DNA of 64,000 nucleotides from an uncultured Winogradskyella sp. Lineage in GTDB: Bacteria; Bacteroidota; Bacteroidia; Flavobacteriales; Flavobacteriaceae. The stretch is from assembly GCF_947496485.1 (NCBI RefSeq), contig NZ_CANMCZ010000001.1, positions 1,297,596-1,361,595 of the forward strand, in the 5' to 3' direction. The notes below the pieces were generated by a model, which made no database searches, was not told where the DNA came from, and was given only the letters and a program-made list of their open reading frames with translations. This document shows, in pieces, positions 1 through 9,252 of this stretch; position 1 is the first letter of the stretch, and each line of letters opens with the position of its first letter. The position numbers and the translations under genes are program-made.

Positions 1-512
1 ATAATTACTGTTGCTATGCCAATAAATGGAATTATTGTGTTTTTTATCTCATTTTGAGAGTGGTAAATTAAAGCTACAATGACCAATGCAAAAAATAAAA
101 TAGCCCAAAAATAAAATAGCATTGCTAAGGCAATCCAAAAACCCGCATCAAATAGTTTTTTCTTAACATGGAGGTTAGAGTGCAGACTTATTAAACGCCT
201 TAATGCAAAAAATACAAAGAGGTTAGACAACAACAGGTCTGAATGTTTCATAGCCTGAGGAAACATCCCAAAAAGTAATCCAAAAGTCATTATAGCATAA
301 CTGTTTCTTTGAGTTAAGTTGTTTTTAGCAACTATAAAGTCTAAAAGAAAAATTAAAAATAACGTAATTACTAGCTTAGCTGCTGTTACTAATGTGCTAT
401 TAAAATCATTAAAAAGTGATGTGAAGTTTGTAATTACAAAAAGCAAAATGACAAAAACCGCAACTATTATAAAGTTTATAGGCTTAGATTTACTAAAAAT
501 GCTTGTAATCAT
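1..512 (-). CDS. DUF6427 family membrane protein (C-terminus cut by window edge)
   Basis: Reading the minus strand from the ATG at 512-510 gives an uninterrupted frame of 170 codons to the window edge, so this is the N-terminal part of a longer gene. It begins MITSIFSKSKPINFIIVAVF and has several hydrophobic stretches (about residues 12-28, 41-61, 75-85, 95-104 and 125-150), as expected for a multi-pass inner-membrane protein. The N-terminus and its position divergent from DUF6341 and near purD match the flavobacterial DUF6427 family, whose function is unknown. A weak plus-strand frame at 319-540 is its antisense shadow. Confidence 0.8.
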   Translation of the reverse strand, partial: MITSIFSKSKPINFIIVAVFVILLFVITNFTSLFNDFNSTLVTAAKLVITLFLIFLLDFIVAKNNLTQRNSYAIMTFGLLFGMFPQAMKHSDLLLSNLFVFFALRRLISLHSNLHVKKKLFDAGFWIALAMLFYFWAILFFALVIVALIYHSQNEIKNTIIPFIGIATVI

Positions 513-532
513 TAACTCTTTTTGTATTTTTG
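503..532 (+). promoter_or_regulatory. Bacteroidetes-type promoter for DUF6341
   Basis: TTG at 503-505 is followed after exactly 19 bases by TATTTTTG at 525-532, a full match to the Bacteroidetes housekeeping promoter form TTG-N19-TAnnTTTG. Transcription would start near 537-540, shortly before the ATG at 553. The -33 element lies inside the start of the divergent DUF6427 gene. Confidence 0.6.
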
Positions 533-552
533 CTCTGTAAATTTATAAAGAT

Positions 553-780
553 ATGAAGGATTTCTTTTATGGAATACAAGATTTATTTGTTGATGGTCTA
601 TTTGCACCATTTGATGCACTAAGAGCTTTAGAGTTAGAAAGCTGGTTTGGTGCCAACATTATGTCGTGGATTTTTATGGCTATTGGCTTTGTTGCATTTA
701 CCTATTGGATGCTTCAACTAAAAAAATTCAATGATAATAACGAAGAGGATAAAAGCGTTACATCGCACTCTTACCTATAA
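553..780 (+). CDS. DUF6341 family small membrane protein
   Basis: A 75-residue protein starting MKDFFYGIQDLFVDGLF. It has one clear membrane segment (about residues 35-53, SWIFMAIGFVAFTYWMLQL) followed by a charged tail rich in Asn, Asp and Glu. Length, N-terminus and location between DUF6427 and purD fit the flavobacterial DUF6341 family, which has no known function. It is preceded by a good promoter and converges on purD with only four bases between the stop codons. Confidence 0.8.
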   Translation: MKDFFYGIQDLFVDGLFAPFDALRALELESWFGANIMSWIFMAIGFVAFTYWMLQLKKFNDNNEEDKSVTSHSYL

Positions 781-784
781 CAAA

Positions 785-2056
785 TTATAGGTCGAAACCT
801 ATATCCTTACGATAATACATCTTATCAAAATGTAGATTTTCTATACTTTGATAAGATTTTTTTACGGCTTCTTGGTAAGTGTTCCCATAGGATGTAACTG
901 CCATGACTCTTCCGCCAGACGTTACAACTTTGTCGTCTTGCGCTTTTGCGCCAGCGTGAAAAACTAATGAGTCTGTAACGCTTTCAATTCCTGTAATTTC
1001 CTTTCCTTTTTCGTAAGCTTCAGGATAACCACCAGAAACTAGCATAATGGTTGTTGTTGCTCTGTCGTCTATCTCTATGTTTACATCAGACAATGTCTGA
1101 GTCGCCATAGCTTCAAAAATATCGCCCAAATCCGTTTTTAGTCTTGGTAGAACTGCTTCAGTTTCAGGATCACCCATTCTAACGTTATACTCTATCACTT
1201 TAGGATCGTCACCAACTTTAATTAAACCAATAAATATGAAGCCAACGTATGGTAAGTTGTCTTTCTTTAAGCCTTCAACTGTTGGTTTTACAATTTCATT
1301 TTCTATTCTATCTAAAAATCCTTTTGTTGCGAAAGGTACTGGTGAAATCGCTCCCATTCCCCCTGTATTTAGACCTGTATCACCTTCTCCAATTCTCTTA
1401 TAGTCTTTTGCGGTAGGCAAAATTTTATAGTCTTTACCATCCGTTAAGACAAAACAGCTTAATTCAATACCCTCTAAAAATTCTTCAATTACTACTTTGG
1501 TACTTGCTTCACCAAATTTGCCATCAACAAGCATACTTTTCAGCTCAGCTTTTGCTTCATTTAAATCGTTTAGAATTAAAACTCCTTTCCCTGCTGCTAA
1601 ACCGTCGGCTTTTAAAACGTAAGGAGGTTTTAGTGATTCTAAAAATTTATAGCCCTCTTCTACATTTTGCTTTGTGAAACTCTCATAAGCTGCTGTCGGA
1701 ATGTTGTGACGCATCATAAACTCTTTAGCAAACTCCTTGCTGCCTTCTAATTCTGCAGCTGCTTTTTGTGGTCCAATAACTGCTACATTTTTTAAGGCGC
1801 TGTCTTGTAGAAAAAAATCATGAATGCCTTGCACCAAAGGATCCTCGGGACCAACAACAACTAAATCAATATTATTTTGAATAACCGAATTTTTTATAAC
1901 TTCAAAATCCGTAACACCAATATTTAAGTTTGTTGCTATTGCTTCAGTTCCAGAGTTTCCTGGTGCAACAAATAATGCTTTACAACGCTTGCTTTGTGCT
2001 AATTTCCATGCAAAAGTATGTTCTCTTCCGCCAGAGCCAAGTACTAAAATATTCAT
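785..2056 (-). CDS. purD: Phosphoribosylamine--glycine ligase
   Basis: Second step of de novo purine synthesis: joins glycine to 5-phosphoribosylamine using ATP, in the cytoplasm. The 423-residue length is normal for PurD. The N-terminal domain opens with NILVLGSGGREH, the ATP-grasp domain contains KADGLAAGKGV near residue 150, and EYNVRMGDPETEAV in the C-terminal half carries metal-binding Glu and Asn residues. I chose the ATG at 2056 rather than an upstream non-ATG start seven codons earlier, because PurD proteins begin at this MNILVLGSG. A TATTTTTG -7 element lies on the minus strand at 2082-2075. Confidence 0.96.
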   Translation of the reverse strand: MNILVLGSGGREHTFAWKLAQSKRCKALFVAPGNSGTEAIATNLNIGVTDFEVIKNSVIQNNIDLVVVGPEDPLVQGIHDFFLQDSALKNVAVIGPQKAAAELEGSKEFAKEFMMRHNIPTAAYESFTKQNVEEGYKFLESLKPPYVLKADGLAAGKGVLILNDLNEAKAELKSMLVDGKFGEASTKVVIEEFLEGIELSCFVLTDGKDYKILPTAKDYKRIGEGDTGLNTGGMGAISPVPFATKGFLDRIENEIVKPTVEGLKKDNLPYVGFIFIGLIKVGDDPKVIEYNVRMGDPETEAVLPRLKTDLGDIFEAMATQTLSDVNIEIDDRATTTIMLVSGGYPEAYEKGKEITGIESVTDSLVFHAGAKAQDDKVVTSGGRVMAVTSYGNTYQEAVKKSYQSIENLHFDKMYYRKDIGFDL

Positions 2057-2141
2057 GATTAAAATTTGTTTGGGCAAAAATAATTGGTTTTGAGCTTAAA
2101 AAACAATTAATTTACAGAAACCTTAAGGGTAAAAAAACACT

Positions 2142-3452
2142 TTGAGATTATTTGATTTTTCTTTAAAACTAAATGGCTTTGATATTGCTAAGGCCAAATC
2201 TGTTTTATCAAAAATTCAGGCAAAAAATGATGCGGAATTTGAAGCTTATATTGAAAAGAAAAAAAAAGACATTGTTTCATATCACTTAAAACATAATTCG
2301 TTTTATAAAACCTTTGGCAAATCTATAACTATTGAAGACTGGGGTTCAGTGCCGATTATCACAAAGCGTCATTTGCAACAGCCTCTTGAAGATAGGCTTT
2401 CGAAAGGTTATAACATCAAAAACGTCTATTTAAATAAAACGTCTGGCAGTTCTGGTCACCCCTTTATTTTTGCTAAAGACAAATGGTGCCACGCCATGAC
2501 TTGGGCAGAAATTATGAATCGGTTTTCTTGGTATGGCATTGATTTTAATACGTCTAAGCAAGCGCGTTTTTATGGAATCCCACTAGACAAGAAGGGGTAT
2601 TACAAAGAGCGATTGAAAGATTACTTTAGCAACCGATTTCGGTTTTCGGTTTTTGATTTGAGTGATAGTGCGTTCGAAAAAAACTTGGCAAAATTTAAAA
2701 CTTCAAAATTCGAATTTATTAATGGCTATACAAGCCCAATAGTTCAATTTGCAAAGTATTTAAAACAAAAAGACATTGTTTTGACAATGGTTTGTCCGAG
2801 TCTAAAAGTTTGTGTAGTCACCTCTGAAATGCTTTTTGAAGATGATAAGACCCTAATGGAAACTTGTTTTGGTGTACCCATAGTTAATGAATATGGAGCT
2901 TCAGAATTAGATCTAATAGCGTTTCAGAATACCAAAGGTGAATGGCAAGTTAACAGTGAAACGTTATATGTTGAAGTTTTAGATGAACAAAATAATGTTT
3001 TGCCGAATGGAGAAGAAGGCAGAATTGTAATTACGTCTTTCTACAACAAAGCACATCCTTTTATTCGCTACGATATTGGTGATATTGGTTCTCTATCTGA
3101 AAATGGTACAATTAGAAAGCCTATATTAAAACAATTAACAGGAAGAACTAATGATATTGCGATTTTACCTAGTGGCAAAAAAGCAGCTGGACTTACATTT
3201 TATTACATTACCAAAAGTGTTATTGAGAATGATGGTAATGTGTCGGAGTTTGTTGTTGAGCAATCTCGTTTAGACACCTTTAACATTAGTTATGTTTGTA
3301 AAACTGAGCTTTCTGAAGCTAAAAAAGCAACCATAAAAGCTGAAGTAATCCGATATCTCGAACCCAACATAACCATTAATTTTAATCGTGTAGAACAACT
3401 CAAACGCTCTAAATCTGGCAAGTTGAAACAATTCACATCACATATAAACTAA
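2142..3452 (+). CDS. CapK/PaaK-like adenylate-forming enzyme
   Basis: A 436-residue member of the phenylacetate-CoA ligase-like branch of adenylate-forming enzymes, often annotated CapK in capsule loci. Visible motifs are the adenylation loop KTSGSSGHPFIF near residue 100, NEYGASELD near 250, RYDIGDIG near 310 and LTGRTND near 335, with KSGKLKQ close to the C-terminus supplying a likely catalytic Lys. It would activate a carboxylic acid as an acyl-adenylate; the substrate is unknown. The start is TTG at 2142, since no in-frame ATG precedes the conserved N-terminus. It is four bases upstream of a glycosyltransferase and probably co-transcribed, which suggests a role in decorating surface glycan. 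Confidence 0.85.
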   Translation: MRLFDFSLKLNGFDIAKAKSVLSKIQAKNDAEFEAYIEKKKKDIVSYHLKHNSFYKTFGKSITIEDWGSVPIITKRHLQQPLEDRLSKGYNIKNVYLNKTSGSSGHPFIFAKDKWCHAMTWAEIMNRFSWYGIDFNTSKQARFYGIPLDKKGYYKERLKDYFSNRFRFSVFDLSDSAFEKNLAKFKTSKFEFINGYTSPIVQFAKYLKQKDIVLTMVCPSLKVCVVTSEMLFEDDKTLMETCFGVPIVNEYGASELDLIAFQNTKGEWQVNSETLYVEVLDEQNNVLPNGEEGRIVITSFYNKAHPFIRYDIGDIGSLSENGTIRKPILKQLTGRTNDIAILPSGKKAAGLTFYYITKSVIENDGNVSEFVVEQSRLDTFNISYVCKTELSEAKKATIKAEVIRYLEPNITINFNRVEQLKRSKSGKLKQFTSHIN

Positions 3453-3459
3453 GCTATTG

Positions 3460-4620
3460 GTGAAAAAACTAATGATAATAACGAGTTATTTTCCGCCAGA
3501 GATTGGTGCAGCCTCTAACCGTATCTATCATTTAGCACAAGGCTTAAAGGAAGATTACGACGTTAGCGTTGTAACTCCTTTACCCAATTACCCAACTGGA
3601 AAAATTTTTAAAGACTATAGGGGAAAAGCTAGCTATAAAACTGAAGAAAATGGTATTAAAATTAACCGTTTGTGGTTGTACGCCTCGGTTTCCAAAAATA
3701 AGTTTCTTCGTTTATTTGCAATGCTTTCTTATAGTTTTAGCTTGATTTGGTTTTTTATATGGAATAAAATACCGGATAAAGTTATAGTGCAGTCTCCACC
3801 GCTTTTAGTGTCATTTACGTGTGTGTGTTTTTTAAGATCTAAAAAAAGAAAGCTAATACTAAACGTAAGTGATCTGTGGCCAAGCGCAGGGCTTGAATTA
3901 GGTGCTTTGAAGGAAAATTTTAGTTATAAAATTCTTAAAAAACTTGAGGCTTTTAATTATAAGAAAGCGAATCTCATTTTAGGGCAAAGTAATGAGATAC
4001 TCGCACATGTTAAAAATATAACCAACAAACCTGAGTTATTTTTATATAGAAATTTTCCTGAAATAGAAATCCCTAAACTTACTGAAAGGAAATCGCATAA
4101 TGGTAACATAAAAATAGTCTACGCTGGTCTATTAGGTGTAGCTCAAGGTATTCATAGACTTTGTCGTGAATTAGATTATGAGTCAATTGAATTTCATATT
4201 TACGGTTCTGGTGCTGAAGAAGAAGCAATAAAAAAGTTAATTTCATCTCAGAATAAGGCGCCTCTTTATTTCCATGGTAAAGTCACTAGAGATGAATTAC
4301 ATAAAGTCCTCTTGGATTATGATCTTACTATTATACCCTTGTTAAATAGAATTTATGGTTCTGTACCTTCCAAAATATTTGAATACGCTAAACTAGGCTT
4401 GCCAATGCTTTATTTTGGGGGAGGTGAAGGAGAAAGTATTATTGAAGAAAATAAATTAGGTTGGGTTGCAAAAGAAGGTGATTATGGTCATTTAAATAAG
4501 GTCTTGAAAACGATAACACCTGAACATTTAAATGCGGATTTAAAGACGGCCATCCAAAATACAGCTATAGTTCAGTTTGATTTCAAAAAACAGTTAGAAG
4601 CGCTCAAAAAAGTTCTTTAG
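3460..4620 (+). CDS. Glycosyltransferase family 4 (WbuB-like)
   Basis: A GT-B fold sugar transferase of about 386 residues. The N-terminal acceptor domain begins with ITSYFPPEIGAASNRIYHLA, typical of WbuB-type GT4 enzymes. The C-terminal nucleotide-sugar domain has KIFEYAKLGLPMLYFGGGEG with the EX7E-like region. Possible starts are TTG 3457, GTG 3460 and ATG 3472; GTG 3460 is used here because it follows the neighbouring stop at 3452 closely and keeps a KK-rich leader. It overlaps the convergent wcaJ-like gene by four bases. It probably adds a sugar to the repeat unit made by this locus; donor unknown. Confidence 0.87.
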   Translation: MKKLMIITSYFPPEIGAASNRIYHLAQGLKEDYDVSVVTPLPNYPTGKIFKDYRGKASYKTEENGIKINRLWLYASVSKNKFLRLFAMLSYSFSLIWFFIWNKIPDKVIVQSPPLLVSFTCVCFLRSKKRKLILNVSDLWPSAGLELGALKENFSYKILKKLEAFNYKKANLILGQSNEILAHVKNITNKPELFLYRNFPEIEIPKLTERKSHNGNIKIVYAGLLGVAQGIHRLCRELDYESIEFHIYGSGAEEEAIKKLISSQNKAPLYFHGKVTRDELHKVLLDYDLTIIPLLNRIYGSVPSKIFEYAKLGLPMLYFGGGEGESIIEENKLGWVAKEGDYGHLNKVLKTITPEHLNADLKTAIQNTAIVQFDFKKQLEALKKVL

Positions 4621-5972
4621 TAAGCTTTATCGTCACCTTTTACTGCATTAATAAACGTCTGTATGATAATTTTCATATCGAGAAGTAGAGACCAATTTTC
4701 TATGTAGAAAATGTCGTATTTGACTCTTCCTATAATATCCTTATCCGTTTCCACCTCTCCTCTATACCCACTTGTTTGAGCTAAACCCGTAATGCCTGGT
4801 TTCACGAAATGTCTTACCATAAATTTATCGATTTTTTTGGCATACATGGTTGTATGACTTACCATATGTGGTCTTGGACCCACAACTGACATATCTCCAA
4901 AAAGAACGTTGAAGAATTGTGGGAGCTCATCTATACTTGTCTTTCTGATAAATTTACCTACCCCTGTCACACGTTCATCGCCTCTAGTAGCTTGGTATAA
5001 ATGTGCATCTTTATTTGGCATCATAGATCTAAATTTATAGCAATCGAACTCTTTGTAATTAAATCCATTTCTAGATTGTTTAAAAAATACAGGGCCTTTA
5101 GATTCTAACTTTATTAATATTGCTATAATAGGAGTCAACCAAGATAAAACGAATACAACTACAAAGCTGGATAAGATAATATCAAAGCCGCGTTTTAAAA
5201 TTGTATTTACAGAATCTTCTAGTGGAATATTTCTAAGCCTAAGAACAGGTATGTAATCGTAATACTCATAGCGCAATTTTTTAGAGTAAATCTCTTTACT
5301 ATCAGGAATAAACTTTAATATTTTAAGATTATTGTCTGCGAAATCCACAATATCCGCAATTTGAGAATTCGAGAGCTCCGATATAGAACAGTAAATTTCA
5401 TCAATGCCTTCATTGAGAATATATTGAAAGCAACTCTCTATTGATTCGCTTTTGCTTTTAAAATTAAAAGTTTTCTTATGTAAATAACCATACTCTGGAT
5501 TTTTGGTGAAAAAGTTCTCTAAGGCTAATGTTTTTTTGTTTAACCCCAGAACTACTGTCTTTCTATAATTACCACCAAATGATACCCTATACTTTTGAAG
5601 CAAATAATAAATTGCAAATTTAAAAATTGAGATAAAGGCAAAGCAAAGTATCGTGTATTTTACAATTGGTCTAGGGTATATTTTGAATTCGTGATATAAT
5701 CCAGAAAAAGCAAAAACAAATAGCAAAAATAAAACTAATTGCTTAACAATTAATGCAAGGATATTAACCGGTCTAGAGTATCTGTATACTTCGTAAAAAT
5801 TTGAATAAATAGCCAGTAAAACCCAACCAATAGAAATAAATACTGAAAAAATTAAGGGATCTTTACCATTAAGTAAATATAATATTGCCGTTCCATTTAT
5901 AATTGTTAAATCAATTATGTATGAAATAGGTCTTAAATATCCTGAATATCTTCCGTGTTTAAATAAACTCAA
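4617..5972 (-). CDS. Polyprenyl glycosylphosphotransferase (WcaJ/WbaP type)
   Basis: Initiates polysaccharide repeat-unit assembly by moving a sugar-1-phosphate onto undecaprenyl phosphate at the inner membrane. The 451 residues show about four N-terminal membrane helices (residues 15-120), a soluble Rossmann-like middle region, a re-entrant hydrophobic helix near 265-290 after KRGFDIILSS, and the catalytic domain with KQSRNGF, CYKFRSM, DELPQFFNVLFGDMSVVGPR and KPGITGLAQTSGYRGE. The start is TTG at 5972; an in-frame stop 12 bases upstream and no nearby ATG leave no better choice. It is the last gene of the minus-strand polysaccharide run, 129 bases after the WecB-like gene. Confidence 0.93.
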   Translation of the reverse strand: MSLFKHGRYSGYLRPISYIIDLTIINGTAILYLLNGKDPLIFSVFISIGWVLLAIYSNFYEVYRYSRPVNILALIVKQLVLFLLFVFAFSGLYHEFKIYPRPIVKYTILCFAFISIFKFAIYYLLQKYRVSFGGNYRKTVVLGLNKKTLALENFFTKNPEYGYLHKKTFNFKSKSESIESCFQYILNEGIDEIYCSISELSNSQIADIVDFADNNLKILKFIPDSKEIYSKKLRYEYYDYIPVLRLRNIPLEDSVNTILKRGFDIILSSFVVVFVLSWLTPIIAILIKLESKGPVFFKQSRNGFNYKEFDCYKFRSMMPNKDAHLYQATRGDERVTGVGKFIRKTSIDELPQFFNVLFGDMSVVGPRPHMVSHTTMYAKKIDKFMVRHFVKPGITGLAQTSGYRGEVETDKDIIGRVKYDIFYIENWSLLLDMKIIIQTFINAVKGDDKAY

Positions 5973-6101
5973 ATCTATAATTTATGTGCAAAAGAACTAA
6001 CAATAATCGAATATAATATTCTAAAATCAAAAATTCTAGAAAAAAATCACTTGTTAAAAAACTAAGTCTTGAAGATAATGTCTTTAAACATAATTTAGTA
6101 A

Positions 6102-6848
6102 TTATTCCTTTCTTTTTGAAAAGTATTCTCTTATAACTAAGTAAATGAATTTGGTATTACCAATTAAGTACCGTTTCCACATGCGCTTGGGCTCTTGTAG
6201 TAATCGATAGAACCACTCAAAACCCAACTTTTGCATCCATTTTGGCGCTCGTTTTACCTTACCTGCTACAACATCAAAACTACCACCAACTCCCATAATA
6301 AAATTAACCCCTTTTAAAAATGGTCTATTACTGTAAATAAAGTTTTCTTTAGTTGGTGATGATATTGCCACAAATAAAATATCAGCTCCACTACTAGCTA
6401 TATCCTCTGCAATGTCAGACTCCTCCTCTGAGTTAAAATAACCATTTCTATATCCAGCAATTATTTTTGGCGAATAAAGGAGAGAATATTTGTTTATCAC
6501 AGTTTTTACTACAGATTCTTTAGCTCCCAGAAAGAAAATCTTGTAACCTTTCTTATGTGCCAATTTCACCAAATTTTCCATAAGATCAATTCCCGCAACG
6601 CGTTCTTTTAAGGGTTTCTTTAAAATTTTTGAAGCCCAAACAACTGCTTGGCCATCTGCATTAATTAAGTCGCTTTTATTTACACTTTCACGCAATTGCA
6701 AATCTTTTTGCATTAATACTATTTTTCCAGCATTTATAACAACATGATGGATTTGATCATTATTATCAATGGCATTCTCAATAAGATGCAGAGTTTCATT
6801 CATTGAAAAGTTATCAACTTCCGTATTTAAAAATCTCAGTCTATTCAT
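6102..6848 (-). CDS. WecB/TagA/CpsF family glycosyltransferase
   Basis: A GT26 family enzyme of 248 residues. These transfer ManNAcA, ManNAc or glucose to a lipid-linked acceptor at the cytoplasmic face of the membrane. The motif NADGQAVVWASKILKKPLKE carries the conserved Asp-Gly, and the C-terminal VGGSFDVVAGKVKRAPKWMQ through LLQEPKRMWKRYL is highly typical of the family. The start ATG overlaps the end of the upstream alpha/alpha-barrel gene by eight bases, indicating translational coupling. Donor sugar cannot be told from sequence. Confidence 0.92.
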   Translation of the reverse strand: MNRLRFLNTEVDNFSMNETLHLIENAIDNNDQIHHVVINAGKIVLMQKDLQLRESVNKSDLINADGQAVVWASKILKKPLKERVAGIDLMENLVKLAHKKGYKIFFLGAKESVVKTVINKYSLLYSPKIIAGYRNGYFNSEEESDIAEDIASSGADILFVAISSPTKENFIYSNRPFLKGVNFIMGVGGSFDVVAGKVKRAPKWMQKLGFEWFYRLLQEPKRMWKRYLIGNTKFIYLVIREYFSKRKE

Positions 6849-8013
6849 CTTCTAAATTATAATAGCTTAAAGCATAAAACATCCAACCTTGAGCCCAACG
6901 AATATATGGGATTTTAGATGAGATAATTTTCCTCTTTTGATAAATAAAATAACCTTTTTTTGTTTGCATATTATCTAATGTCCAATTCAAAACATTATCA
7001 ACAAGCTCTTTATTTAATTTTAAATTCTTATTCTTATATAGAGTTACAATAAGTTGAGCTGGTGCATGAACGTCAATAGGATAAATCTGATTATTATAAT
7101 ATTTAGACATTCCTTTTTCAGTAAAAAATGTCTTTAAATAATAATCCATCCCTTTATTAATATTGGAATCAAATGTATTATTACCGGATAAATCTTGATA
7201 AATCTTTATACACTCTAAATTGTAACCGGTATGAAAATTATCAATCCATTGATGAAATGGCAGTGTGCCATATGCCCATGAGCCATCTTCGTTTTGTCTT
7301 TTTCGCACATATGAGACTACTGATTTTGCGGTGTTTATAAGGTTTTCATCTTTGGTGTATGTATATACTAAGCTCAATAGTTTAGCCCCTAATAAACCTG
7401 CGTTATAAACTTGTGTATTATCGATGGGTGAGTAAGAAAATGTAAAATCCCCATCTTCATCATAAGATTTGTTTAAATCATTGAGCACAAATTTAGATGC
7501 ACTAATCGCAACATTTAAATAATCATCGTTTTTTGTTATTTTATAAGCTTCAATTAATGCATCCACGATAAATGTAGTAGCTACAACTGTAGGTGTATAT
7601 TTAGGTTGGAAAAAGGCACGTGCTTGCCAATCAAAATTATAGCCCCAACAACTCCCAGAATATCCTTTTGTTTGTAGACTAATTATTTTTTTAGCAAGAA
7701 AATCTATTTTTTCCAGATAAGAATCTTTTTGTTCAATTTTATAAAGATTGCAATAACCGATTAAAAAAAGTCCAAGTCCCTTGGGATTGAAATCTTTTTT
7801 AACCCCAAATAGAGGTCTAAAATTTATAGGGCTTCTTTTAAATAATTGTATCCATGCCAAACGAAATAAACGAGATTTACCTAGTACTGTTTTTTGAATG
7901 ACCCAACTGTTCAGCCCATCATAAGGGTCCCAGCCCTTAAATCCTTCATTTTCACAATAATTTTTTAGTGCCTCTAAACTCTCTTTAACTATCAACTGAA
8001 TGCCCTTGCTCAT
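6841..8013 (-). CDS. Putative alpha/alpha-barrel (glycosidase-fold) protein
   Basis: A 390-residue soluble protein starting MSKGIQLIVKESLEALKNYC. It carries repeated helical pairs with YNFDWQARAFFQPKYTPTVV, NEDGSWAYGTLPFHQWIDNF and IRWAQGWMFYAL, which resemble the six-hairpin glycosidase or lyase-like alpha/alpha toroid. Homologues are sometimes labelled delta-aminolevulinic acid dehydratase, but nothing here resembles the HemB barrel. No signal peptide is evident once the ATG at 8013 is used; a start further upstream at 8079 would sit deep inside the preceding gene. It overlaps the end of that membrane-protein gene by 29 bases. It may process or bind the glycan; activity is unproven. Confidence 0.7.
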   Translation of the reverse strand: MSKGIQLIVKESLEALKNYCENEGFKGWDPYDGLNSWVIQKTVLGKSRLFRLAWIQLFKRSPINFRPLFGVKKDFNPKGLGLFLIGYCNLYKIEQKDSYLEKIDFLAKKIISLQTKGYSGSCWGYNFDWQARAFFQPKYTPTVVATTFIVDALIEAYKITKNDDYLNVAISASKFVLNDLNKSYDEDGDFTFSYSPIDNTQVYNAGLLGAKLLSLVYTYTKDENLINTAKSVVSYVRKRQNEDGSWAYGTLPFHQWIDNFHTGYNLECIKIYQDLSGNNTFDSNINKGMDYYLKTFFTEKGMSKYYNNQIYPIDVHAPAQLIVTLYKNKNLKLNKELVDNVLNWTLDNMQTKKGYFIYQKRKIISSKIPYIRWAQGWMFYALSYYNLEDE

Positions 8014-9205
8014 GATTATAAAAATGAAAACACAATAATAAGAACAAAATTGGAGTATTTGCTTCCAAAATAAATGCATCTGCTAAAAAAACTATAGCAA
8101 ATAATGAAAAAATAAAGAACCAATAAAAACTATGAGAAAATTTGAACTGAAAAAGAACTTTATAAAAATAGAGGTATATCAAAAAACCTATAACACCAAA
8201 AAACAAAAACAAGTCAACAAAACCCATCTCGGTTCTTTGTTCACTAAAGTTTAATCCACCAAACAAAAAATTCCAGAAAGTCCAATCATTTACAATGGTA
8301 GTCGAGTATATTCTAGTAAACAAGTCACTTCTATATGACGTTAAACTCGATAGCAGTCCTTTGGTTTCATATATTGAATACAATACATCGAAAGTCTTTT
8401 GTAAATCTTTCTTAATTGTTATAAATAATAAAAAAGCAAGAAGAGAAACTGGAACACTTAATTGATATGTTATTTTCTTTTTATATCCGCCTAAAAAAAA
8501 AAAATAATATACTATCAGCATTGGTACAAATAGATATATACGCTTTGTACCTATTAGGAAAGAACCAAGTATAACTATAATCAGTTTGAGAAAAATTATA
8601 AGGCTATATTTTTTAAATATTATTTTGTGTAGATAATATAACACCATTAAAATGAAATAAATACTGGTTTGCCCAGACATTGAATAAATCCCCTTGTAAC
8701 CAAAGCGTTTGCCGCTGTCATAAGTTAAAAACATGTCAATACTAAAAATATATCCAATTATTATCGCGCCTAGATTAATAAAAAAAAGAATTTCAAAAAA
8801 CTTTAAAAGTCTTTGAATTGATAGTGCTTCTTTTCTTAAGTCTAAGAATAGAATCAATAGATAGGGGAAAAATAAATACTTTGCTAAGAATATAAAATTT
8901 TCACACAAAATTGCAATGGAGCTATTGTTCGTGAAATAAAAGTGTCCAAGAATATAAATTAACGATAAGGATAGCATTAATTTAATTATGTTAACTTTTA
9001 AATTGTTTTTGAAAGTGATTTTTCGGAATAAGAAAATTAAACATAAAAAAGAAACCAAGACAAAAACAGTTTTAGATAGGGTTGTATATCTAATAAAACT
9101 ATAATCAAAATGCATTGCAATGCGCCTTAATATATCTCCTATAAAGACAATTACTAATAGGAATACATACAGTCTATATTGCGTTTTGATTATAGCTTTG
9201 TTCAT
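7985..9205 (-). CDS. Polymerase/ligase-like membrane protein
   Basis: A 406-residue, very hydrophobic protein with roughly ten predicted membrane helices and a larger loop around residues 280-310 (SLTSYRSDLFTRIYSTTIVN). Its closing helices (GFVDLFLFFGVIGFLIYLYF) resemble O-antigen polymerases or EpsG-like proteins, which vary greatly in sequence. It lies between the amidotransferase and the alpha/alpha-barrel gene. A role as repeat-unit polymerase (Wzy) or glycan ligase is inferred from topology and context only. Confidence 0.65.
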   Translation of the reverse strand: MNKAIIKTQYRLYVFLLVIVFIGDILRRIAMHFDYSFIRYTTLSKTVFVLVSFLCLIFLFRKITFKNNLKVNIIKLMLSLSLIYILGHFYFTNNSSIAILCENFIFLAKYLFFPYLLILFLDLRKEALSIQRLLKFFEILFFINLGAIIIGYIFSIDMFLTYDSGKRFGYKGIYSMSGQTSIYFILMVLYYLHKIIFKKYSLIIFLKLIIVILGSFLIGTKRIYLFVPMLIVYYFFFLGGYKKKITYQLSVPVSLLAFLLFITIKKDLQKTFDVLYSIYETKGLLSSLTSYRSDLFTRIYSTTIVNDWTFWNFLFGGLNFSEQRTEMGFVDLFLFFGVIGFLIYLYFYKVLFQFKFSHSFYWFFIFSLFAIVFLADAFILEANTPILFLLLCFHFYNHEQGHSVDS

Positions 9206-9252
9206 TGAATGATTTAATTATTTCATATTGGATATCGAATTTTTAAACTATT

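Noticed and set aside
319-540. Plus-strand frame of 73 codons at the left end
   Set aside because: It starts with TTG and is antisense to the N-terminal part of a DUF6427-like gene whose frame on the minus strand is open to the window edge and has membrane-protein character.
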